Shown here one piece after another: positions 1-8,110 of a stretch of DNA of 64,000 bases. The notes below the pieces were generated by a model. It saw nothing but the letters and a program-made list of their open reading frames with translations. It was not told the DNA's origin and searched no databases. Origin of the DNA: DASSFG01 sp035547915 (lineage in GTDB: Bacteria > Planctomycetota > Planctomycetia > Pirellulales > JAICIG01); NCBI GenBank assembly GCA_035547915.1, contig DASZTS010000113.1, positions 17,833 through 81,832 of the forward strand, in the 5' to 3' direction. The number at the start of each line of letters is the position of its first letter. Positions within the stretch are counted from its first letter, which is position 1. Made by a program: the position numbers and the translations under genes.

Positions 1-43
1 ACCTCGCGCGTAACGCGATTGGACGATCTATCCCGCGCGACGA

Positions 44-60
44 GCAGGCAAGACGCCTGC
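44..60. terminator. small hairpin downstream of the double-CMD gene
   Basis: A perfect 6-bp inverted repeat (GCAGGC / GCCTGC) around the 5-base loop AAGAC lies 29 bases past the stop codon of the minus-strand CMD gene. There is no T-run, so a simple intrinsic terminator is not shown; a 3'-end stabilising hairpin is equally possible. A hairpin with a nearly identical loop follows the DUF1559 gene at 1855-1875. Confidence 0.4.
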
Positions 61-88
61 CCGTCGATGTCGCTTCGCCAACAAGCTT

Positions 89-1390
89 TCAGTCGATCCA
101 CTTCAGACCGAGCGTCTCGGTAAAGCGGTCGAACATGTTCGAACTGCAAACCACATAGTCGATCTCTGCCGTCTCGTGGTCGGAGAAGTACTTTCTCAGG
201 CGGGCAACGTCGGCATCCGCGATGGTGTGCGGTGCCGCGGTCAACTTGGCCGCGAAGGCCAGCGCTTCGCGTGAACCAGGCGACAGAGCATCGCCGGGAT
301 CGTCCAGCGAGTACATTTGGTCCACGGATTGGCCGAGCGCGGCCAGCCTTCGCTGGGCATCGGCCAGTGCATACCAGGCTCGATTGTGGCGGGCACACGT
401 CCAAGCAATCTGAGCCTTCAAAAGCTTGTCCAGTCGTCCCTCCTTCGCAATCGCATCGAGCGTGGTCACCTGTCCGCGGCAGGTTTCGGGAAAGATGGCC
501 AACGCGCGGACCCATTCAGGCACCGGTTTACCGCTCAGATCGGTGGGCAAAACCGCTCGGGCTTCTTCCTCGCTGGCCAAAGCTACCCGAGCCGCGCGCT
601 GCCGACAGGCCGCCAAGGCTCCCTCGACGGCGGCACGAGGTTCCAAGGGCGGGCGATGCTGATCCGCCGATGGGGCCACCAGGCTCGGGGATTCGAGAAA
701 ACGCTCGCTCGTCGGCTCGTCGAAGCGAATCTCACCGTCGCGGAACTGCCGATCCTGCGGAATTCCCATCGAATCCGTCCAGCGATTGGTCGAGTTAAAG
801 CGGGCGATCGTATACACAAGCTCGACGATCTCGCGGTCCGTGAAGAATTTCTTCAACCGATCGACATCTTCGTCGCCGACGGTGTGCGGCGCGAGCGTCA
901 TCTGTCGAGCCAAGGCGAAGGCGGCTTGCTCGCGGGGTAAGAACACCGACCAGTCGGAATCGAGCGAGGCAATACGATTGTCGCTCAAGCCGACCGCGGC
1001 CAGCTTGTGTTCCTGGTGACCGAGACAGTAATGGCAGTTGTTCCCGCGTGAGACGATCCAAAAGCACTCGGTCGTGAAAGGATAGTCGAGCGTCATGCCA
1101 GGATCGCTACCCCGACGACCTTGTCGCCAGGAAGTCGGCAGATAGAAAGCCGCCATGCGGCCGTTGTTCACGATCTGCCGGTCACCCGCGGCCTGACGCT
1201 CTTCATCGGTAAGAGGCGCCAATGGCAATCGCGGTTGACGCTGTTTGAGGTCCTCGAGCGCTCGCTTAACGGCTGGACGAACCTGTGGAATTACCTTCGG
1301 AACTTCGGAGGGCTCTTCGCCGGCGCGTACCGGCAGTGCGGCGGCACAGAGCGCCAGCGCACAGAGCACAAATCGTCTAATAATTCTCAT
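89..1390 (-). CDS. secreted double carboxymuconolactone decarboxylase (AhpD-like) protein
   Basis: This 433-residue protein begins with a signal peptide (hydrophobic stretch about residues 7-22, then RAGEE). It has two CMD/AhpD-like halves. The N-terminal half carries the redox-type motif C119-H-Y-C122 with H125 (NNCHYCLGH). In the C-terminal half the matching stretch reads RHNRAWYALADAQ, with no cysteines, so only the first half can form the dithiol site of AhpD-type peroxidases. It ends a minus-strand cassette: CMD paralogue (2964-4427), DUF1559 pseudopilin, small lipoprotein, then this gene 29 bases after the lipoprotein stop. The paralogue has the same active plus degenerate arrangement. 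A periplasmic redox or detoxification role is inferred; the substrate is unknown. Confidence 0.85.
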   Translation of the reverse strand: MRIIRRFVLCALALCAAALPVRAGEEPSEVPKVIPQVRPAVKRALEDLKQRQPRLPLAPLTDEERQAAGDRQIVNNGRMAAFYLPTSWRQGRRGSDPGMTLDYPFTTECFWIVSRGNNCHYCLGHQEHKLAAVGLSDNRIASLDSDWSVFLPREQAAFALARQMTLAPHTVGDEDVDRLKKFFTDREIVELVYTIARFNSTNRWTDSMGIPQDRQFRDGEIRFDEPTSERFLESPSLVAPSADQHRPPLEPRAAVEGALAACRQRAARVALASEEEARAVLPTDLSGKPVPEWVRALAIFPETCRGQVTTLDAIAKEGRLDKLLKAQIAWTCARHNRAWYALADAQRRLAALGQSVDQMYSLDDPGDALSPGSREALAFAAKLTAAPHTIADADVARLRKYFSDHETAEIDYVVCSSNMFDRFTETLGLKWID

Positions 1391-1418
1391 GACTTATTGT
1401 CCTTCAATAATAAATTGA

Positions 1419-1817
1419 CTAATGCACTTCCCTACCAATCGTGATGACGGGATGCGTGCCCACGATGTAACCCACCTTCTCGGTCGCCGTGGCGCCTTGC
1501 GCATCGATCAGCGTCAGCTCGACCTGGAAGTGAATGTTCACTCCGTCGTTGGTCGGCTCGCCTTGCAGGTGGAAGTCCGTCAGTTTCTGCTCCTGCCGCC
1601 AGGCAAAATCGGTCATCGTTATGGACGGCGACCGCTGGGCGAGGGTGTCGGGTGTCTCGCCCGACTTCCAGGCCCCCAATGCCGCTTCCAAGGACGAACG
1701 CGCCAGGTCGGGCTCGGCCGGCGCATTCCGTTTGCTGCATCCCGACACAGCGATACAGAGCGAGAGGGCGCAGCAGAAAAACCAGCCGGAACTGGGAATT
1801 CTTGTCGCGAACCGCAT
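1419..1817 (-). CDS. small lipoprotein following a DUF1559 gene
   Basis: A 132-residue protein with an N-terminal lipoprotein signal: hydrophobic core about residues 12-25 and lipobox VSGC followed by SKRN. The chosen ATG is preceded on the minus strand by AGGAGG about ten bases upstream, a near-ideal ribosome binding site; the much longer reading frame through 2768 is a shadow of the DUF1559 gene. The mature part has about 110 residues with a mixed beta-rich look and no recognised catalytic motif. Short lipoproteins directly after DUF1559 pseudopilin genes are a recurring planctomycete arrangement, so a structural partnership with the pseudopilin is plausible but not shown. Confidence 0.75.
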   Translation of the reverse strand: MRFATRIPSSGWFFCCALSLCIAVSGCSKRNAPAEPDLARSSLEAALGAWKSGETPDTLAQRSPSITMTDFAWRQEQKLTDFHLQGEPTNDGVNIHFQVELTLIDAQGATATEKVGYIVGTHPVITIGREVH

Positions 1818-1854
1818 ATCGACGTTTACCTCCTCGTTAGACGTAAGGATCCGT

Positions 1855-1875
1855 GAGGAGGCAGGACGCCTCCTC
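1855..1875. terminator. 8-bp-stem hairpin between the DUF1559 and lipoprotein genes
   Basis: GAGGAGGC and GCCTCCTC form a perfect 8-bp stem around loop AGGAC. It lies 26 bases past the DUF1559 stop and 38 bases before the lipoprotein start. It may attenuate or stabilise the transcript between the two genes. The loop differs by one base from that of the hairpin at 44-60. Confidence 0.45.
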
Positions 1876-1883
1876 GACGCGTT

Positions 1884-1902
1884 CCGGGTTTTGTCAGCCG
1901 CT
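1884..1902 (+). repeat. solo end (19 bp) of the 100-bp element family
   Basis: The 19 bases CCGGGTTTTGTCAGCCGCT match exactly one terminus of the intergenic element family (compare copy 3, right end at 17633-17651). No other part of an element is present, so this is a fragment or solo end. It runs into the stop codon of the DUF1559 gene (1901-1903 on the complement). Confidence 0.6.
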
Positions 1903-2893
1903 ATTGCGTGATCGGCATCGCTTCGCCGGCTTTGCGCGTCCCGAGGGCACGCCAGGCGTAGAGGTCGACCCCGTCGGTGACCCAACGAACGGAACCATCG
2001 CACAGCGCGACTTGCACGCCGCCTGGGTGGTAGCTGTTGGCCGTCGTCATGATGCGACCCGGCGGAAACATACAGGAGCGTTCGTTGGGAGGGGCGGTGT
2101 GGTAATAGATGGAGGTCGAGTGGTAGGCGTAGAGCCACGGGCCGCCAACGTTGGAATAGCCCTGGAACGAGAGGTTGGTGGGATCCAACGTGCGGCACAT
2201 CAGCAACGCCTGATCCGGCGTGCTCGGATACGTGCCCGGCTCGAACGTGTCTGACGCGACTGTGACCATACCGTTGTTCCAATCGCCGGTGACTTTCTCG
2301 GCGAGCGCGGCCGTGTTGCTCAGCCCGTCCCTGATCTCGGCGAAGGGTATGAAGCTGTTCGTGTAAAAGACGCCATCGGCCGGCGGCATGCCGTAGTTGG
2401 TAGACCCCGACACGGAGCCGGGTACACCGCCGTACACAAGCTGTGTGCCTTGGTTGCAGTAGTAATTGTTCGGACCGTAGGTGATGGGTACGCTCGTGGC
2501 GGCGTCCGACGGGCACATAAAGACGCTCAGCCTCATGGCGGCTGCGGCGGCATTCGACGGATCGTTCCACTTCGCCGAGAAGTTGATCATTTGGTAGACG
2601 TTGAGCTGATCCATGTACGGCAACAGTCGGGCGAGTTGTGAAATATCGTTGTTGGACAAGCTGCCCGACGTCGTGTTCAACGTGCCCGCGTCGGAAGCAG
2701 GCAGGCGTTTGTAGGTGTCGTGGTACTGGTGCAAAGCCAGGCCGATCTGCTTGAGATTGTTGTTGCACTGCGTGCGCCGCGCCGATTCGCGTGCCGCTTG
2801 CACGGCCGGCAGCAACAAGGCGATGAGGATGCCGATGATCGCAATGACCACCAACAGTTCGACGAGCGTGAAACCACTCTGCTTCTTTTTCAT
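1901..2893 (-). CDS. DUF1559 type IV pilin-like protein
   Basis: A 330-residue DUF1559 family protein. It starts MKKKQSG followed by the prepilin methylation motif GFTLVELLVVIAIIGIL, i.e. a positively charged leader cleaved after Gly and a hydrophobic N-terminal helix as in type IV pilins and type II secretion pseudopilins. The conserved family stretch after the helix (AARESARR, then NNLKQIGLALHQYHD) and the C-terminal H..GG-V-ALCDGSV block are present. The ATG at 2893 is preceded by GGAG nine bases upstream. The family is massively expanded in Planctomycetes; its role is not settled, and an extracellular or envelope fibre or pseudopilin function is inferred. It lies between two CMD paralogues in one transcription direction. 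Confidence 0.93.
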   Translation of the reverse strand: MKKKQSGFTLVELLVVIAIIGILIALLLPAVQAARESARRTQCNNNLKQIGLALHQYHDTYKRLPASDAGTLNTTSGSLSNNDISQLARLLPYMDQLNVYQMINFSAKWNDPSNAAAAAMRLSVFMCPSDAATSVPITYGPNNYYCNQGTQLVYGGVPGSVSGSTNYGMPPADGVFYTNSFIPFAEIRDGLSNTAALAEKVTGDWNNGMVTVASDTFEPGTYPSTPDQALLMCRTLDPTNLSFQGYSNVGGPWLYAYHSTSIYYHTAPPNERSCMFPPGRIMTTANSYHPGGVQVALCDGSVRWVTDGVDLYAWRALGTRKAGEAMPITQ

Positions 2894-2944
2894 GATGGAC
2901 TCCGAGAAAAGAGAAACGCGATGAAAAGGGAAAACGATCCGACA

Positions 2945-2978
2945 GATTATTGGCCGGCAGTGATTATTGACCGGCAGT
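2945..2978. repeat. 17-bp tandem duplication at the stop codon of the CMD gene
   Basis: Two adjacent 17-bp units (GATTATTGGCCGGCAGT and GATTATTGACCGGCAGT, one mismatch) cover the last codons and stop of the minus-strand CMD gene. The second unit contains the active stop; the first repeats the same last codons and stop. Replication slippage is the simplest origin. Confidence 0.8.
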
Positions 2979-4427
2979 GAGACCGGCCGCTTCGGTAATA
3001 CGGTCGAAGGAGGCCCGCTGTGTGACATAACTGACGAGTTGGACGACCTGCCGTGGGCCGGTCAGCTCGAGCGCTTTCGAGACGTCGGCATCGGTCAAAA
3101 CGACCGGTGTGGCGGCTAGCTTTTTCGCCACGTTGAACAATGCCTGGTCGGCGGCCGAGAACTCCTGCCAGTCGCCGTCGAGCGCATAGATCTGATTCTC
3201 GGAGGCGCCCAACTCGCGCATTTTTGCTCTGGCCTGGGCGGCGGCGTACCAGGCGCGGTCTTGCCGGGCCAGGATCCAGCTCACCTGGGCCTTCAACATC
3301 GGCGTGAGGTCGCCTTTGTCCTCGCCCGAGCGCCATGAGGCGATCAGTGATTTGCCCGCGGTCGGAAAGTTTGCCAACAGGCGGACCCATTGCGGCAGCG
3401 GTTGGTTGCCGGTTTCCTCACCCAGCAGTTCCCGAGCCTTGCTTTCGTCGACCAGCGGCAGGCGCGCCTTGCGCTGCGCAGCCGCATTCAGGATCTTCTC
3501 CGCCTCCTCGCGAGGCTCGAGGGCGGGCCGTCGGCAAACGGTCGTCCGAGTCGGCGCGCCGCTCTGGTCGTCGAGCGTCAGCGGAGCCACCTTGGTTACC
3601 GTCTTCTGGAACGGTTCCGAGGTGGGCGTAAGGTAGCTATGTGCGACCGGCGCCGGCGGAGGTTCGGTGACGGCACCGTTGGCATCCCGTCGACCGAAGC
3701 CACCGCCGCTGCTCGACTGCGGCACCCCGACACCTTCTTTCCAGCGATTGATGGCGTTATTGCCCGAAACGGACAGCGTCATTTCCAGGATCTGCAAATC
3801 GCGATAAAACTCGCGCAGGCGATCGATGTCGGCATCGTTGATCCGATTCGGCTCGTACGTGAGCTTGCGGGCGTAGGCGAAGGCGGCCCGCTCGGCGGGG
3901 CTGAACTGCAACCAGTCACCGTCCAACGCGGCGATTTCATCTTCCGTCATGCCCGCTCCCAGGAGCTTCGATTCCTGGTGGCCGAGGCAATACTGGCAGT
4001 TGTTCGTGCGCGAGACGATCCAGAAGAGCATCGTCTTGAAGCGGTAATCGAGTGTCATCTCGCCGTTGTTGTCGCGACCGGAAAAGCCGTTGCCAAACCC
4101 GCCGCCGGTACCGCGACCGCCGCCGCCAGCGCCAGCGCCGGTACCGCGCCCTTCGCTGGCGGGCATGTAGAGCGATCGCAGTCGGCCCTCGTAGCCCGCG
4201 CCTCGCTCGCCGAGTCGTTCTTTCTCTTCGGCGGTCAGTTCGGGTAACGGAATGCGCGGCTTGCGCGCCTTCATGTCCTCGATCAGCTCTTTCATCTCGG
4301 GACGTGTGAGCGGGATCGGGCGAGGAGCTACGTTGCTGTCCGCGGCCAAGAGCGGCGCCGCGAGGAGACATACCATAAGTGCGTACATCGACATCGAGAA
4401 GCGATGCCAAGGAAGAGAAGATTTCAT
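2964..4427 (-). CDS. secreted double carboxymuconolactone decarboxylase (AhpD-like) protein, Gly-rich insert
   Basis: A 487-residue paralogue of the protein at 89-1390. It has a signal peptide (hydrophobic about residues 13-28, then AAD) and a Gly/Arg-rich linker of roughly 25 residues near residues 92-118 that the paralogue lacks. An N-terminal CMD half carries NNCQYCLGHQ (C-x-x-C plus His), and a C-terminal half has the two cysteines replaced (RQDRAWYAAAQA). This is probably the first gene of the CMD / DUF1559 / lipoprotein / CMD cassette; the 405-base gap upstream holds its promoter. CMD proteins act as peroxidase partners or decarboxylases. Here the secreted location and duplication suggest an envelope redox role, which is inference. 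Confidence 0.85.
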   Translation of the reverse strand: MKSSLPWHRFSMSMYALMVCLLAAPLLAADSNVAPRPIPLTRPEMKELIEDMKARKPRIPLPELTAEEKERLGERGAGYEGRLRSLYMPASEGRGTGAGAGGGGRGTGGGFGNGFSGRDNNGEMTLDYRFKTMLFWIVSRTNNCQYCLGHQESKLLGAGMTEDEIAALDGDWLQFSPAERAAFAYARKLTYEPNRINDADIDRLREFYRDLQILEMTLSVSGNNAINRWKEGVGVPQSSSGGGFGRRDANGAVTEPPPAPVAHSYLTPTSEPFQKTVTKVAPLTLDDQSGAPTRTTVCRRPALEPREEAEKILNAAAQRKARLPLVDESKARELLGEETGNQPLPQWVRLLANFPTAGKSLIASWRSGEDKGDLTPMLKAQVSWILARQDRAWYAAAQARAKMRELGASENQIYALDGDWQEFSAADQALFNVAKKLAATPVVLTDADVSKALELTGPRQVVQLVSYVTQRASFDRITEAAGLTAGQ

Positions 4428-4832
4428 AAAGACATCCGGATATGGATCGAGATAAGTAACAAATAGATAACGAACCAGGATGGACGACGGAGCCCCGTTG
4501 AGCCTGGCAAATCGCGCAGGCGAACCCGATTAGCGGCGCTTCAGCAAGAACCGGACAGATGAACGCGGTACCGGTGTAGGCGCAGGATGAAAATCGCCTT
4601 CGGCGCGAGCGAGTGGTTCCCGTGACAACCGAATCGAAAGCAACCCCAGGCACAGTCTGGGTGCCTTCGCCGCTCGGATTGTCAAACGGTCAGGAAACGA
4701 TCCGACAACTCCGGATCGTCAACCCACCACCGCCGCCACAAACGAACTCCTGCGTTTCACCAGCGGTGCGTAAAGACACCTTGCGCGCAACAACATCGCG
4801 AGGACTGCGACGCAAGGATTGGCATCCACCGG
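4428..4832. other. 405-base intergenic region with two inverted repeats
   Basis: No coding sequence was seen. The stretch 4436-4480 is AT-richer than its surroundings and is the likely promoter region of the minus-strand CMD cassette. A 5-bp stem CCCAG/CTGGG lies at 4645-4661. A perfect 8-bp stem ACGATCCG / CGGATCGT with a 7-base loop lies at 4697-4719, downstream of the minus-strand gene ending at 4833, and is a candidate terminator for it. Confidence 0.5.
4697..4719 (-). terminator. 8-bp inverted repeat, candidate terminator
   Basis: Perfect 8-bp stem with a 7-base loop, followed on the minus strand by a short T-containing stretch (CGTTTCC). It is 114 bases past the stop of the small secreted protein gene at 4833-5204, so its assignment to that gene is tentative. 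Confidence 0.35.
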
Positions 4833-5204
4833 CTACGAGGCGAGCCGAGGCGGTCGAAAGATGGGATCGGTGCGTAGAAACGCACGAGGTTGCACATCGA
4901 CGGTAACCACACCGACAGGCTCGATCGAAAGTCGTGCCGCCTCACCGGTCGTCAAACCCCAGTCTTGTTGACTCGATTGGGATGTGACAGGCTGGGCGGG
5001 CAACGGTGCGGAGCGGCGGGAGCAACTGGGCCCCCGGCAAGGCGTGTGATGGTCCCCGCCCTCGGATGTACCTTGGGCCGCATGTCCGCCGACCATGACG
5101 TAATCACCGCAGCTCGCCGAAGCCGTATTGCCAGCGAACCCGCCTTCGATGAGGCAGGCCGCAGCCAGGCAACCGAGAATGCGAATCGCCGCCAGAGGTT
5201 TCAT
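4833..5204 (-). CDS. small secreted protein with CGDY and PCxGPxC motifs
   Basis: A 123-residue protein with a clear signal peptide (hydrophobic about residues 5-25, cleavage near ASA). The mature part contains CGDYVMVGGHA and, about 30 residues on, PCRGPSC, then a Pro/Ser-rich stretch and a C-terminal tail. I recognise the CGDY ... PC-GP-C pattern as recurring in small planctomycete secreted proteins but know no function for it. The three cysteines could form disulfides. No partner gene is obvious: it is transcribed away from the plus-strand gene that starts at 5470 and stands 405 bases from the CMD cassette. Confidence 0.6.
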   Translation of the reverse strand: MKPLAAIRILGCLAAACLIEGGFAGNTASASCGDYVMVGGHAAQGTSEGGDHHTPCRGPSCSRRSAPLPAQPVTSQSSQQDWGLTTGEAARLSIEPVGVVTVDVQPRAFLRTDPIFRPPRLAS

Positions 5205-5469
5205 GCGTGCGCGTCGGTACGAACCGAACGGGTGAAGTGTTTCATGCGCGAAGATACCCGGGCCTTACGCAAAAGGCAAGCAAAAATCCTTTTCGTCGAG
5301 GAAAAAATGCCGCTCGGTTCCTGGCGGTCGCGGAAGACGGCCGCTTCGAGATCCATCCAGTGGAGTGGTTTCTGACACGCAGGCAGCCCGTTAGGATCGT
5401 GGATCACACGACATCTCCGCCCAGCTTACGCGTATGCGAATGACGCCAATCCCGCAGAGGACCGAAAAG

Positions 5470-6822
5470 ATGAAGCTCGCCGTGCTCGCGCTATCAGCCG
5501 TCCTGTTCCCTCTCATGCCCTCGGTGCGTGCCGCAGAGGTGGCCGTCGTGAAGAGCTTCCCCGCGGATAAGGGTCCCGGGTATCGCAAGCCCGCTCCAGA
5601 CGCAGCGGGGGCGGTGGGGCCGCATCACGCCGTCGTTCTCGATGACCGCGCGTTCGTGGTCTTGGAGAAGGCGACCGGAAAGGTAGTCAAGGACGTCACT
5701 CAGCACGACTTCTGGCTCGGCGTCGATCCCGTCGGCACACTCGATCTCCATGCCAACGATCCCCGCATCCTGTACGATCCGCTCTCCGGCCGTTGGATCG
5801 CCTGGGTGCAAGGGATCGATCCCATGAACGGATACCTGGCCGTGTCCGCCACATCCGATCCCGCCGGGCAGTGGAAGGGGGTGAAGTTCCCAACACCTCC
5901 GCATAACTACGGTGCGAAGGCCGGCCTCGATAAGAACGGGCTCTATCTCACCCTGCACAACGGACACGACAGCTTGCACAAGGCCCACACCTGCTACGCG
6001 ATCCCGAAGGCCGACCTCATCGCCGCAAACGGGCCGGACCTTTCGCACCTCCAGGCCTTCGCCGACCTAGAGATCGAGTCGTTTCCCGCCATGGACCTGG
6101 ACCCCGACAAGGCCCCCGACGCCCCGGAAGTGTTGCTGAACAAGGAGTTCGGAAACGTCGCCGACAAGCTCCACATGTACAAGATCACCTGGTCGGGAAC
6201 TCGGGCGAGCATTTACGCTGTTCAGACCATCCCCTTGAGCACGACCTACCAGACGCCGAGCGCTTCCATCGAGGCGAGCAAGGCGGTGCAGCCCGCGCCG
6301 GGAGGTAAGCTGAGGGCCGATGAGCCGCGGCGCACGGACTGTGTGTTCGCGCACGGAGGCAGCGTGTTCGGCTGCAACGGTGCGAAGCGTAGCCTAGAAA
6401 CGCGCCCGGGCATCCTGTGGTACGAAGTGAGGGTGAGCGATGGGGCCTTGCTCCAAGAAGGCCTGGTCGACGATTCGACCTGCGATTACCTCAACCCTTC
6501 GCTCGCCGTCGATCGCGACGGCAACGTCGGCCTCGGCTGCACGAGAACATCCGAGAACGAGTTCCCGTCCGTCTACGTGATGATGCACGCAGCGGGAGCT
6601 CCGCCGGGTTCGATGGGTGCGCCCGTCCTCGCGCTGGCCGGAACAACTTATTACCGGATGAGCGGGCCGACCCCCTTTGGGCTCGCCTGGGGCAACTACT
6701 CGACGACGTGCATCGACCCTTCCGACCCGAACCTGCTCTGGACGTGTCAGGAGTACGCGAACAGCACGGCCGATCGCCAATGGTGCACGGCCTGGGTCGC
6801 CTTCCGACGCAAGGCGGACTAA
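5470..6822 (+). CDS. secreted hypothetical protein, probable beta-propeller-like repeats
   Basis: A 450-residue protein from the ATG at 5470, which has AGAGG nine bases upstream and is directly followed by a signal peptide (KLAVLALSAVLFPLMPSVRA). An in-frame upstream ATG at 5434 would put 12 extra residues before the signal and is less likely. Phrases such as DPRILYDPLSGRWIAWVQG and YLAVSATSDPAGQW recall blade-like repeats of secreted sialidase or propeller-type proteins, though no catalytic site is evident. Several cysteines (RTDC, FGCN, STCDY, GLGC, STTC, LWTC) suggest disulfides in an exported protein. Function unknown; flanked by unrelated genes. Confidence 0.8.
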   Translation: MKLAVLALSAVLFPLMPSVRAAEVAVVKSFPADKGPGYRKPAPDAAGAVGPHHAVVLDDRAFVVLEKATGKVVKDVTQHDFWLGVDPVGTLDLHANDPRILYDPLSGRWIAWVQGIDPMNGYLAVSATSDPAGQWKGVKFPTPPHNYGAKAGLDKNGLYLTLHNGHDSLHKAHTCYAIPKADLIAANGPDLSHLQAFADLEIESFPAMDLDPDKAPDAPEVLLNKEFGNVADKLHMYKITWSGTRASIYAVQTIPLSTTYQTPSASIEASKAVQPAPGGKLRADEPRRTDCVFAHGGSVFGCNGAKRSLETRPGILWYEVRVSDGALLQEGLVDDSTCDYLNPSLAVDRDGNVGLGCTRTSENEFPSVYVMMHAAGAPPGSMGAPVLALAGTTYYRMSGPTPFGLAWGNYSTTCIDPSDPNLLWTCQEYANSTADRQWCTAWVAFRRKAD

Positions 6823-6878
6823 CGGCGACGTTCGAGAGCGAAAACGGCACTTCGCGGAGCGACTTCCCGTTCTCGTTC

Positions 6879-7271
6879 CTACCAGCGGGCGAGTTGGGTG
6901 ATCTGCACGAGGTTGCCGCAGGTGTCGTTCAACTTGGCGATGGTCGCGCCCGGCACCTCGGTCGGCAGCATGGCGAACTCGGCTCCGTGCGATTTGATGC
7001 GCTCGTGATCGGCCTTGACGTCATCGGAAAAGAACATCGCGGCCGGCTGCCCCTGCTGGAACAGCGCCTGCTGGTAGGTCTTCGCCGCTGCGTTGTCGTT
7101 CAGCGCCAACTGCAACTCGGTTCCGTCCGGATCTTCCGCCGAGGCCACCGTGAGCCAGCGAAACGCCCCTTGGCTGAAATCGGCCTTTTTGACAAAGCCC
7201 AGCACTTCCGTGTAGAAGCGCAGGGCCTTCTCCTGGTCGTCCACATACACGCTCGTCAGCTTGATCTTCAT
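6879..7271 (-). CDS. VOC (glyoxalase/bleomycin resistance) family protein
   Basis: A 130-residue single-module VOC protein: KLTSVYVDDQEKALRFYTEVLGF at the N-terminus is the typical first beta-alpha motif, and the C-terminal ATIAKLNDTCGNLVQI is the typical second metal-side strand. The ATG at 7271 has AAGGGA eight bases upstream; a longer frame to 7295 starts with a non-ATG codon. VOC proteins are metal-dependent lyases, dioxygenases or binding proteins; the substrate cannot be read from sequence. It converges with the plus-strand gene ending at 6822 and lies downstream of the YdeI-type gene, separated by a 100-bp repeat element. Confidence 0.88.
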   Translation of the reverse strand: MKIKLTSVYVDDQEKALRFYTEVLGFVKKADFSQGAFRWLTVASAEDPDGTELQLALNDNAAAKTYQQALFQQGQPAAMFFSDDVKADHERIKSHGAEFAMLPTEVPGATIAKLNDTCGNLVQITQLARW

Positions 7272-7333
7272 GGAAGTTCCCTTCGGTATTCTCAAGCACA
7301 GTTTGATTGTTTGTTTTGTTTACGCCGTGCTAA

Positions 7334-7433
7334 GAGCGGCTGACAAAACCCGGAAGCCGGAGCGCCCGTGGGCGAAAAATCGGCCGTGAAACGCCGATTT
7401 TTGTGGAGCGAGATCCGGTTTTGTCGGTTGCTC
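7334..7433. repeat. 100-bp terminal-inverted-repeat element, copy 1
   Basis: Ends GAGCGGCTGACAAAACCCGG and (complement of the other end) GAGCAACCGACAAAACCGG, i.e. imperfect terminal inverted repeats, with a perfect 10-bp central stem AAAAATCGGC / GCCGATTTTT around an 8-base loop. Flanked by TAA on both sides (7331-7333 and 7434-7436), as expected of a 3-bp TNA target duplication. The first base of the element, read on the minus strand, together with the flanking TA forms the TAG stop codon of the YdeI-type gene. Confidence 0.85.
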
Positions 7434-8020
7434 TAATCGTCTAATCCCTTTCCATCGAGAATCTTCGGCATGCATTTTTCAACCCGCGACTCCCGGGTCT
7501 TGGATTGTTTGGCTGCGGAAAAATAATAGATGTACCCTCTCTGCCGTCCCGGCGTCAGCGCGTCGAACGCCTTCTTCAACGCGGGGATCTCGTCGAGTTT
7601 GTTTTGGAATTCGTCCGGGATGGCGAAGTCGGAGGTCTTCTTCAACTTCACCTTCAAGCCGGCTCGTTCCACTTCGATGGCTTCATGAATGTAGGCTGTC
7701 AGGATGGGAGCCATCTTGACCACTTCTCGAACATGCGTGAACCGAATCTGGCGGCTCGACTGCGAATGCTCCCCGACTTTGACCAGAACGCCGCGCGGGT
7801 CCTTCAACAAGACCCCCTTGAAGAACAGCAGAGCACAGTATTCCTTGAATCCGTGCATCAAGACGATGTTCTTCTTCCCAAGCGTGTAACACGGATGCCC
7901 CCACTTCATGTCTTCCGTCAATTCACAGTCGAGAACGATCTCCCGCAGTTTCTCGAATTCTTTCTGCCACTTTTCGGCCCTCCGTAGATAGCCGTCGACC
8001 TTCAGACTCGCTTTGTTCAT
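7433..8020 (-). CDS. YdeI/OmpD-associated family protein (DUF1801-like)
   Basis: A 195-residue cytoplasmic protein matching the YdeI family: an N-terminal DUF1801-like domain (CELTEDMKWGHPCYTLGKKN, then LFFKGVLLKDP) and a C-terminal helical part ending in TPGRQRGYIYYFSAAKQSKT, the usual YdeI signature. Family members are small stress-linked proteins of unclear biochemistry. The stop codon falls at the junction with repeat copy 1, so the element has set the exact end of the reading frame. No operon partner is evident upstream, where the small membrane protein gene lies 90 bases away on the same strand. Confidence 0.88.
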   Translation of the reverse strand: MNKASLKVDGYLRRAEKWQKEFEKLREIVLDCELTEDMKWGHPCYTLGKKNIVLMHGFKEYCALLFFKGVLLKDPRGVLVKVGEHSQSSRQIRFTHVREVVKMAPILTAYIHEAIEVERAGLKVKLKKTSDFAIPDEFQNKLDEIPALKKAFDALTPGRQRGYIYYFSAAKQSKTRESRVEKCMPKILDGKGLDD

Positions 8021-8110
8021 GGATTGAGGTTCCTCGATCGCGACGGCCCGACGCCGCGCTGTTCGTTAAGCCGACCTGGCTGAAAAGAGTCGCCGCAGGA
8101 GATGGCCCTT

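Noticed and set aside
1822..2768. Upstream part of a long minus-strand open frame (1419-2768)
   Set aside because: It is an out-of-frame shadow of the DUF1559 gene; only the last 132 codons (from 1817) carry a lipoprotein signal and a strong ribosome binding site.
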